In this document: in pieces, positions 1 to 4,895 of the stretch
Position numbering within the stretch: the first letter of the stretch is position 1
Layout of the letters: each line of letters starts with the position of its first letter
Assembly (NCBI GenBank): GCA_947475645.1
Contig: CANJNU010000015.1
Location: forward strand, 1-9,425
Direction of reading: 5' to 3'
Source: Bacteriovoracaceae bacterium
GTDB taxonomy: Bacteria; Bdellovibrionota; UBA1018
DNA: 9,425 nucleotides
Position numbers and translations under genes: made by a program
Notes under the pieces: model-generated
Databases searched by the model: none
What the model was told of the DNA's origin: nothing
Seen by the model: the letters and a program-made list of their open reading frames with translations, nothing else

Positions 1-1
1 T

Positions 2-478
2 CAAGCCAAGCTGAGTATCGGCATGGGTGTGCACTTTGGAAAAGTAATGATGGGAATGATTGGAGAATCTGAGCGAATGGAAGCGACTGTGATCTCTGAC
101 TCAGTCAATCTTACCGCTCGTCTCGAATCCATGACCAAGCAATTGGGCTGCGCTGTTCTAGTGTCTTATGAAGCCTATTGTCACCTAGACGAAGATCTGA
201 AGGCTTATTGCCGACCCGTTGGGAAATTTATCGTGAAAGGGCGACATTCGCCTGTTGAGATCTTTGAGGTCTCTCGAACGAAGAAGCAGCCACTTGATGC
301 AGTGCTGGCAGCATTCACCGCCGGCGATTACCCCACAGCACTGAACATCACTGAAGAAATAGTAAGCCAAGATCTGAATGATGGCCCCGCTCAGTGGTGG
401 CTTGAACGCCTCAATGACGAAGCTCAGAGTCTGATTAAGAAATCTTCTATGGGCGTGGTGAAGTTAGACTCGAAGTGA
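2..478 (+). CDS. Class III adenylate/guanylate cyclase, C-terminal part (truncated by window start)
   Basis: This is the last 158 codons of a nucleotide cyclase that would make cAMP from ATP; its 5' end lies outside the window and the frame is open to base 2. The visible catalytic half shows the class III signature: a GxHxGxVxxGxIGE stretch at once, then RMEATVISDSVNLTARLE. The Asn and Arg of the NLTAR part match the transition-state-stabilising NxxxR pair. The Thr of ATVI sits where the adenine-selecting residue lies, as in Thr-type bacterial adenylate cyclases, so cAMP is more likely than cGMP. The metal-binding aspartates would lie upstream and cannot be checked. The last 60 or so residues are a helical tail (LDAVLAAFTAGDYPTAL...) resembling a TPR-like or regulatory extension. 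No obvious intrinsic terminator follows. Family assignment is firm; the membrane or sensor part is unknown. Confidence 0.93.
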   Translation, partial: QAKLSIGMGVHFGKVMMGMIGESERMEATVISDSVNLTARLESMTKQLGCAVLVSYEAYCHLDEDLKAYCRPVGKFIVKGRHSPVEIFEVSRTKKQPLDAVLAAFTAGDYPTALNITEEIVSQDLNDGPAQWWLERLNDEAQSLIKKSSMGVVKLDSK

Positions 479-495
479 GTTGAGGTCGTCCCCCA

Positions 496-516
496 CTTTT
501 GGTAGCAACAGTGCGT
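496..516 (+). repeat. Copy 1 of a short repeat just downstream of the cyclase stop
   Basis: The 13-mer CTTTTGGTAGCAA followed by three variable bases and TGCGT lies about 17 bases after the cyclase stop. A copy with the same arrangement occurs on the other strand at 3027-3047, just after the stop of the six-cysteine protein gene. Both copies read in the direction of the gene they follow. A 13-base match alone can occur by chance in a window this size; the added TGCGT at the same spacing and the shared position make it more notable. Confidence 0.4.
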
Positions 517-554
517 TAGTGGTGGCGAGTCACGTCGGTAGCCGAAGGTACAAG

Positions 555-1190
555 CTACTTCAAATCTTGCGGAGTCAGGTCAGCCATACACCGAGTATAA
601 ATAGGCAAGAGATGGGGGCGCTCGGGAGTTCCGCTATAACGGCTCATCGTTCCAACAAAACCTTTTCCAAAATAGTCTTTCTGGAAAGTGAAAGCCACTT
701 CAGGGTTTTCCGGGCTCAGATCGCGACTCCATACTTCCATTTCAGCAAGCGGAACACTTTCAAAAAAGCCTTCGGCCTCGGCCGCTTTGAACTCATCAAT
801 TGAAGGAATATGCCACCGCTGATCATTCGAGTAACCTCGCGTTTCCCAAGTGAGGTCTGAATGGCAAAAGGTCTCTTGAACGACGTTGAGCTGAGCATCG
901 TACTGAATCACCTGGCGATTCGTTCGAAATCCATGCGAAAGCGCACTCCAAAGCTTGAGCGAAGGAGAAAGCCAGATCTCTTCGCCAGATTCTGTCTTAA
1001 CCACGAGCTTCCAGCCCTTTTTCTCAGCCGAGTTTCCGTAACGAGATGCGCATTCGAGGATTCGTTCCACATATTTCAACTTCGGATGCATACCACACGC
1101 CCCATTCACCATAGGCATGTTCGCCATGGCGAGCGGGGCAAGTGCGGGCAAAAATGAGGCGAGAAGAGAGCTAAACCAGAGTTTGCGCAT
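555..1190 (-). CDS. Exported DUF1566-like (Lcl fold) hypothetical protein
   Basis: A 211-residue protein with a clear signal peptide (MRKLWF, then a hydrophobic stretch, probable cleavage after AMA at residue 23), so it is probably periplasmic or surface-exposed. The mature part has four cysteines (C32, C47, C109, C201). Its C-terminal half carries a WHIPSIDEF motif near residue 126, then an acidic AEAEGFFESVP segment, a W-S pair near 154 and an IYTRCM ending. That order resembles DUF1566/Lcl-type domains (W-x-LPTxxE ... WSS ... VRCV), which occur in many secreted proteins of unknown role; this is my reading of the pattern, not a search result. It is convergent with the cyclase, 76 bases apart. 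The ATG at 1188-1190 is favoured because the signal peptide begins there. There is no good Shine-Dalgarno, and a promoter-like element lies almost on the start (see 1199-1227), which would give a nearly leaderless transcript. Confidence 0.8.
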   Translation of the reverse strand: MRKLWFSSLLASFLPALAPLAMANMPMVNGACGMHPKLKYVERILECASRYGNSAEKKGWKLVVKTESGEEIWLSPSLKLWSALSHGFRTNRQVIQYDAQLNVVQETFCHSDLTWETRGYSNDQRWHIPSIDEFKAAEAEGFFESVPLAEMEVWSRDLSPENPEVAFTFQKDYFGKGFVGTMSRYSGTPERPHLLPIYTRCMADLTPQDLK

Positions 1191-1198
1191 AGAAACCC

Positions 1199-1227
1199 AT
1201 CATTCATCAGCACCTAAATGAAGTCAA
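1199..1227 (-). promoter_or_regulatory. Candidate sigma-70-type promoter for the DUF1566-like gene
   Basis: On the minus strand TTGACT (1227-1222) is followed after 17 bases by AATGAT (1204-1199). These match 5/6 and 4/6 of the TTGACA/TATAAT consensus at ideal spacing. Only eight bases separate the -10 box from the ATG, so transcription would begin at or next to the start codon. This agrees with the missing ribosome binding site, but it is a motif match only. Confidence 0.4.
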
Positions 1228-1261
1228 CAGAGCGTGCAGACGGGACGAGTCATCTATGCGG

Positions 1262-1288
1262 TTGGCAAACTTTTTGAAAAGTTGCCAA
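1262..1288. repeat. Inverted repeat, 11-12 bp stem with one bulged base
   Basis: TTGGCAAACTTTT pairs with AAAAGTTGCCAA, leaving one unpaired A in the left arm and a loop of two to four bases. No T-run follows on either strand, so a standard intrinsic terminator is unlikely. It could be an operator-like palindrome or a structured remnant. Confidence 0.45.
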
Positions 1289-1387
1289 TTCGTATGCAAC
1301 CGATTCAACATGACGCGATAATCGATCCATCCATTTCAAAGCGCTTGAGCGAACGACGCGAAAAGATCAGCTTTGTCATGATGGAAT

Positions 1388-1424
1388 GAGCTATGCCCGC
1401 CAGGGTGTTGCCTGGTGGGAGCTC
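1388..1424. repeat. Strong hairpin 3' of the SDR pseudogene
   Basis: CCCGCCAGG (1396-1404) pairs with CCTGGTGGG (1411-1419) around a six-base loop, with one G-T wobble. The stem continues with GAGCT (1388-1392) against AGCTC (1420-1424) after a three-base bulge. It begins 19 bases downstream of the last SDR-frame stop on the minus strand, where a terminator would be expected. No U-tract follows in either direction, so it is either a terminator that has lost its tail or another structure. Confidence 0.5.
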
Positions 1425-1443
1425 AAAACTCAGCCAACCCCAC

Positions 1444-2164
1444 TCATTGACGACTCACCTGATCTAAACGTTCGGCACAAGCATCATCGTGAGTATTTGG
1501 ATTAGGAGAATGAAGTGGCCAACCGCCTTGAGATGCTTCTCGAGTTCGGTAGATGCCAAACTGGCATCGAAGACTGAATCAGGTTGGTACGAACCCAACC
1601 CGGATGAACGCTCGCAAAAGTCACTCCGTGGGCCGCTTCTCTGCGCGCCAACTGCTTTGCATGCAAAAGGTTAGCAAGTTTTGATTGAGCATAAGCTTCC
1701 CATCCGTCGTACTTCTTTCGCTCAAAATTTAAGTCCTCGAAATCAATCTTGCCCACTCGTCCCATTGCCTTGTCATGGAAGCAGCTCGACAAATTGATCA
1801 CACGAGCATGAGGCGTCTTTCTGAGAATGGGTAGCAGAAGTTCTGTCAGTAAATAGTGCCCCAAATGATTGGTTCCGAATTGCCTTTCAAGAAACTTTTG
1901 AGCCTAGCTTCTCACTGAAGCTAGGCTAGCCAGGTCGAGATCTAGAACTTCGATAGATCCCCGAATTCCAACTGAAATGATCTGAGACTTCACCTTCTCG
2001 CCCTCTTGAGGTCGACGGCAAGCCAACACCACGTGAGCCCCTTGTTTTGCGAGCTGCCCAACGGTAACAAGACCCACTCCCGAGTTACCTCCCGTTACAA
2101 TGTAAGTCCTACCGGACAAATCAATCGCAAGCAGTTCCTTCGGGCACATCAGTGTTTTAGGCAT
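1444..2164 (-). pseudogene. Broken short-chain dehydrogenase/reductase (RDH/WWOX-like SDR)
   Basis: The reading starts at ATG 2162-2164 with a good Shine-Dalgarno (AAGGAA, 2171-2176). It shows the Rossmann NAD(P)-binding motif TGGNSGVG at residues 24-31 and the usual RDH-like LDLASLASVRS. A TAG at 1904-1906 then stops it after 86 residues. The same frame continues as AQKFLERQFGTNHLGHYLLT, the Ser-containing RVINLSS, the catalytic YAQSK, and VHPGWVRTNL. About 27 residues that normally hold the NNAG motif are missing between FLER and QFGTNH. After SSMPVW the frame runs into noise and stops at 1502. A different frame (about 1557-1444) resumes with GIYR ... NPNTHDDACAERLDQVSRQ-stop, which resembles the usual SDR C-terminus, so roughly 60 residues are also lost there. 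Stop, deletions and frameshift together make this a pseudogene; catalytic Tyr and Lys are still readable. Its original substrate cannot be told. Confidence 0.88.
1901..1927. repeat. Perfect 11-bp inverted repeat on the SDR premature stop
   Basis: AGCCTAGCTTC (1901-1911) and GAAGCTAGGCT (1917-1927) are exact reverse complements around the five-base loop TCACT. The premature TAG of the SDR pseudogene (plus-strand CTA, 1904-1906) lies inside the left arm, and its partner in the right arm is the TAG in SDR codons for Ser-Leu. The fold is seen directly; its mutational meaning is inferred in the findings. Confidence 0.75.
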
Positions 2165-2208
2165 GAGAAGTTCCTTTTTAATGAGATGAACAGACCAGAG
2201 GTCTCTCG

Positions 2209-2707
2209 CTAAGAGGAGTTGCCAATCCTAACAAGCAGCGACTCACGAAATGACGCCACTAGACTCACTGTCGCATTGCGATCGCCAGCAGCATACACTG
2301 CTGCGTTCATCGCCTTAAAAAGGCTCTTTAAGATCAATTTTCGGCTGAGATCTCTCTTTAAATTCCTGAGTTTTATGCAGAAGGATTGCATGCGCCGCAG
2401 CTGTAACAAGAGCCGCTGAAACGCCATGCCCTGTCGCATTACCTACCACGACCAAGAGTTCATCACCCACCTGTGCGTAATGCCACCCATCGCCGGCACA
2501 TTCAGATGCTGGAATATATTGACCATAAAGCGAGAGCTGACCGAGTTGAAGTTTCGCCTGAGTAAAAAACATCGCCTGAACTTCTTGGGCCGTCTCGGCA
2601 GTTTGAATCATCAGTTCGTCAATTTTCCCTGCCATGCTGTTGAAAGATCGAGCTAATCCGCCTACTTCGTCAACGACGCGCCAAACGACTGAATAGTCTT
2701 CTCTCAG
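2209..2707 (-). pseudogene. Remnant of a HAMP-SpoIIE/RsbU-type (PP2C-like) phosphatase
   Basis: From 2707 one frame reads LREDYSVVWRVV then DEVGGLARSFNSMAGKI, the second helix of a HAMP domain. A linker helix (AQEVQAMFF) follows, then the start of a SpoIIE-type Ser/Thr phosphatase domain: YIPASECAGDGW, VVVGNATGHGVSAALVTAA. It stops at 2315 after KEPF. The next conserved block continues in another frame as ILKSLFKAMNAAVYAAGDRNATVSLVASF and runs to a stop at 2209, with the rest of the catalytic domain absent. Besides the frameshift and truncation, the metal-binding Asp of the usual GDxxGHG motif is Asn here (codon 2438-2440), so even the surviving part should be inactive. Such proteins normally dephosphorylate anti-sigma antagonists or related regulators at the membrane. 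No TM2 or first HAMP helix is found in frame upstream. Confidence 0.82.
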
Positions 2708-2979
2708 TTACTGCGCTCAAAGTGCCGTTTCCCATCTAGAAAAAGATGTGCCGCCGTCGATTCCACTTTTTCTTCTTCACGTTTAACGATCGAAGAACTC
2801 TTTTCGGGAATGTATTCATCCTTGTAATGGTTCCACTCCCGGATCTGATTCACACGAGTTGGCGTTCCATAATTCAAGATCGAAACATCAACCAAGCGCT
2901 CACCCGCTGGCTCGTCCTTGAACCCCAGGGACAAGGCCGCCGATATGAACGCGAGCGCAATGTTCCGATACGAAGTCAT
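2704..2979 (-). CDS. Small ORF of unknown function, possibly the 5' fragment of the phosphatase pseudogene
   Basis: A 91-residue reading with a short hydrophobic N-terminus (residues 6-20, NIALAFISAALSLGF) followed by a hydrophilic region rich in Glu, Lys and Arg (KSSSIVKREEEKVES). I recognise no family. No Shine-Dalgarno precedes the ATG at 2977-2979. Its stop overlaps the beginning of the open HAMP-phosphatase frame, and it shares its reading frame with the far C-terminal phosphatase fragment at 2209-2439. It may therefore be what is left of the first membrane segment and sensor region of that gene, with the second membrane helix deleted. The alternative is a small exported protein of its own. 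The evidence does not settle which. Confidence 0.35.
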   Translation of the reverse strand: MTSYRNIALAFISAALSLGFKDEPAGERLVDVSILNYGTPTRVNQIREWNHYKDEYIPEKSSSIVKREEEKVESTAAHLFLDGKRHFERSN

Positions 2980-3026
2980 TTCAGTAATTTAGCAAACCTA
3001 TCAAGCCGATCCATGCTCATTTTTTG

Positions 3027-3047
3027 ACGCAGCATTGCTACCAAAAG
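3027..3047 (-). repeat. Copy 2 of the short repeat, downstream of the six-cysteine protein gene
   Basis: Read on the minus strand this is CTTTTGGTAGCAA, three variable bases, TGCGT, matching 496-516 at 18 of 21 positions. It starts 13 bases after the stop of the gene it follows. A 12-bp perfect palindrome (TAAGGTACCTTA, 3051-3062) lies next to it and includes that stop codon. Confidence 0.4.
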
Positions 3048-3059
3048 GTGTAAGGTACC

Positions 3060-3434
3060 TTAGTCAACGATGCGGCAAAGATCCTTCATGCAATGAGCGG
3101 GGCGAAGCTTGGGGGCGCAATGCTCGACCATCAACGAAGTCTTATGCAGCTCTTCTGCGCGCTGATTAAATCGCGCTACCAGACCTAAGAGCTGCTTTTC
3201 GTCAGCATCCAAAGTGGAGTAGATGAAATAACCATCGTACCCGCCACAGAGCTGAGCGCCTAGGCCCACCACTTTACATTGCTTCGAATGCACACACTTG
3301 CCGTTTCCGCGTACGCGCTTGATCTGATCGGCAGCTTTCTTCATTTCGACATCTAAATCCGATGCGACGGCAAGCTGGCCAAAGCTGACTAAGGCAAAAC
3401 CCAAAAGATGAAGGAATCTAAAGCGGGATTTCAT
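3060..3434 (-). CDS. Small secreted six-cysteine protein of unknown function
   Basis: A 124-residue protein with a signal peptide (MKSRFRF, hydrophobic stretch to LAVAS, cleavage near residue 25), so it is exported. The mature part has six cysteines (C47, C53, C63, C106, C115, C120), enough for three disulfides. The spacing includes CVHSKQC, an LCGG turn, and HCAPKLRPAHCMKDLC at the end. This resembles a loosely conserved class of secreted bacterial proteins with a C-x-C-x-PCGG-x-C-x-C layout and no known role; I can only compare by eye. I chose the ATG at 3432-3434 because the signal peptide starts there. A TTG six codons earlier is in frame but would only add MIIYRS. The GGAG before the ATG is unusually close (one base). 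It is divergent from the cytochrome operon, sharing a 72-bp intergenic region. Confidence 0.75.
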   Translation of the reverse strand: MKSRFRFLHLLGFALVSFGQLAVASDLDVEMKKAADQIKRVRGNGKCVHSKQCKVVGLGAQLCGGYDGYFIYSTLDADEKQLLGLVARFNQRAEELHKTSLMVEHCAPKLRPAHCMKDLCRIVD

Positions 3435-3465
3435 ACTCCGATAGATTATCAAATCTCAGTACCCA

Positions 3466-3495
3466 TTGACGAGTCGACGTTGATTATTCGATGAT
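3466..3495 (+). promoter_or_regulatory. Weak candidate promoter for the cytochrome operon
   Basis: TTGACG (3466-3471) and GATGAT (3490-3495) are 18 bases apart and match 5/6 and 4/6 of the sigma-70 boxes. The -10 box ends 11 bases before the ATG at 3507, again implying a very short leader. AT-rich DNA around it (GATTATTCGATGATAAAAG) allows other choices. It lies in the region shared with the divergent six-cysteine protein gene. Confidence 0.28.
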
Positions 3496-3506
3496 AAAAG
3501 AATCGT

Positions 3507-4292
3507 ATGGCGAACCTTAAAGCAGCTCACTTCAAACTCTTCATCACACTTCTGCCTTTGATCGCCATTTCTTTGGCAGACTGTTCGTTTCGTGAAGTCA
3601 AAGTCGATACAGGATTCTCAACAACGGTCAGTCAAATTTTGGTCGATAAGTGCATTCAGTGTCACTCCAGCCAAAACGCATCGGCTGGACTTTATTACAT
3701 CTTAGATTCAAACGCTTTGATCAGTAACGGATACATCAATCCCGGCAACGCCAGTGGTTCCCTGCTTTACCAAAAACTTTTGGCCAACCCTCCCTATGGG
3801 GCACGAATGCCAAAAAGTGGATCCTACCTGACGGATCAAGAGCTACTTGAGGTGAAGAATTGGATTAACTCGCAGACTTCGACCGTAAGTGCCGGCTCGG
3901 ATACAGAAGTCGCAGAGACCTATCGAACGGTCTCTTTCAGCACTGACATTGCCCCCATCTTAACTACCCCACTGAGCGACGGAACACAGACCAACGCAAA
4001 AAGTTGTATTCAATGTCACAACTCGACTGATCAAGCAGGCGATTATGTGATGAGCCTCAACGGCACTTCGGTGGACTACACTTCTGTACTCAATACCGGC
4101 AATCGCCAAGTCATTGCAGGTAACTACGTCACCTCGTGGCTTTGCCAAAAAGTAAAAGCGAATCGGACTTCTCAAATCTCTGGCCTGAGAATGCCGCATA
4201 ATTCTGTGGCTTCGGTCAATCCTGTAAAACTCACAAGCGATCAAGTGAATCAAGTTTGCCACTGGATCAAGCAAGGCGCGCTAAACAATTAA
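3507..4292 (+). CDS. Two-haem cytochrome c, periplasmic or membrane-anchored
   Basis: A 261-residue exported protein with two CxxCH haem c motifs, CIQCH at residues 49-53 and CIQCH at 167-171. Each is followed by an RMP motif (M101, M229) able to supply the sixth iron ligand, so two similar cytochrome c domains are arranged in tandem. The HSSQNASAG...MPKSG...LTDQELLEVKNWI layout matches the haem domains annotated as planctomycete-type (PSCyt1) cytochrome c. The N-terminus has a hydrophobic signal, and C26 in the sequence SLADC could be a lipidation site, though Asp before the Cys is atypical for a lipobox; the alternative is a plain signal peptide. It is first in a tight operon with YceI and a haem-bearing barrel (14 bases to the next gene), so it probably passes electrons in the periplasm. 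No strong ribosome binding site precedes the ATG. The redox partner is unknown. Confidence 0.88.
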   Translation: MANLKAAHFKLFITLLPLIAISLADCSFREVKVDTGFSTTVSQILVDKCIQCHSSQNASAGLYYILDSNALISNGYINPGNASGSLLYQKLLANPPYGARMPKSGSYLTDQELLEVKNWINSQTSTVSAGSDTEVAETYRTVSFSTDIAPILTTPLSDGTQTNAKSCIQCHNSTDQAGDYVMSLNGTSVDYTSVLNTGNRQVIAGNYVTSWLCQKVKANRTSQISGLRMPHNSVASVNPVKLTSDQVNQVCHWIKQGALNN

Positions 4293-4306
4293 GAATGAGA
4301 GAATCT

Positions 4307-4882
4307 ATGAGCCTGACCTTCATCCGCCGAGCCCTTCCAATCGTCGCAGCATTCCTGGTGACAGGTACTGCAATTGCAGCAGAAACGGTCGAAATCAAAG
4401 ACTGCAAAGTCACCTTTTCAACTTTGGGGAGACCAGTTTTGGTAAAAATTGAGGGAAAGTCAGAGATTCCCTGCAAAGGATCACTCGAAATAAGTGATGA
4501 CGGAAAAGTGAGTGGTAAGCTTTCGATGGAATTAACCAAAATCGACACCGGAATTGGACTCAGAAATAAGCATTTGCGCGAAAACTATCTCCAAACCGAT
4601 CAATTTCCGGTGGCCGAATTGAATCAGATCTCGCCCGAGAATTTAAAGACCCAGCTCGACCAGGGATCGAATGAGCGACAAAAGTTTGCAGCCAAGCTGA
4701 AGCTTCACGGAGTCGAGGCCCCGATTACGGCCGGAACCTATACGATTCAGAGGGGCTCCAAGGGGCGCACACTTTCTGCCTCGTTTCGTGTCGACCTTCC
4801 TGACCACGGCGTACAAAGGCCCTCATTTATGGGAGTCGAAGTGGTGGATGCGGTTGAAATCGATGTGAAGTTTAAATTCTGA
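4307..4882 (+). CDS. YceI-family periplasmic protein
   Basis: A 191-residue YceI-like protein. The signal peptide (MSLTFIRRALPIVAAFLVTG) is probably cut after AIA at residue 24. The body reads as the YceI lipocalin-like barrel: CKVTFSTLGRP, VSGKLSMELTKIDTGIGLRNKHLRENYLQTDQFPVAEL, then KLKLHGVEAPI and a C-terminal VDAVEIDVKFKF strand. Family members bind isoprenoid lipids such as polyprenyl chains; the ligand here is not known. Two cysteines (C33, C56) could form a disulfide. I start it at ATG 4307 because GAGAG lies five bases upstream and the signal peptide begins there. In-frame ATGs at 4256 and 4295 would overlap the previous gene or lengthen the N-terminus with charged residues. It sits 14 bases after the two-haem cytochrome and 13 before the haem-barrel gene, so the three are probably co-transcribed. 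YceI genes near cytochromes suggest a role with quinone or haem redox proteins; this is inference. Confidence 0.88.
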   Translation: MSLTFIRRALPIVAAFLVTGTAIAAETVEIKDCKVTFSTLGRPVLVKIEGKSEIPCKGSLEISDDGKVSGKLSMELTKIDTGIGLRNKHLRENYLQTDQFPVAELNQISPENLKTQLDQGSNERQKFAAKLKLHGVEAPITAGTYTIQRGSKGRTLSASFRVDLPDHGVQRPSFMGVEVVDAVEIDVKFKF

Positions 4883-4895
4883 GGGCCAGATCATC

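Larger units (their letters stand above)
1191..1443. other. Gene-poor interval with no confident CDS
   Basis: Between the DUF1566-like gene and the end of the SDR pseudogene I see no gene I can name. A plus-strand frame is open from 1222 to 1388 (inner ATG at 1294, reading MQPIQHDAIIDPSISKRLSE and ending FVMME-stop), and its composition is protein-like. It has no clear ribosome binding site or recognised domain. A minus-strand frame beginning at the ATG in 1377-1379 is equally short. The interval holds a promoter-like element at its left end and two hairpins (1262-1288, 1388-1424). It may contain further eroded coding sequence. Confidence 0.5.

Noticed and set aside
480..1157. Plus-strand readings at 480-803 and 861-1157 opposite the DUF1566-like gene
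   Set aside because: They are antisense to a protein with a clear signal peptide and a DUF1566-like pattern, and they show no domain or ribosome binding site.
1222..1388. Small plus-strand gene ending FVMME
   Set aside because: The frame is protein-like, but it has no ribosome binding site or domain and lies in a decayed interval, so I do not call it a CDS.
1388..1424. Intrinsic terminator of the SDR gene
   Set aside because: The stem is strong but no U-tract follows in either direction, so I list it only as a hairpin.
1489..1674. Plus-strand reading opposite the SDR C-terminus
   Set aside because: It lies antisense to recognisable SDR residues (HPGWVRTNL, SDR C-terminus) and has no domain of its own.
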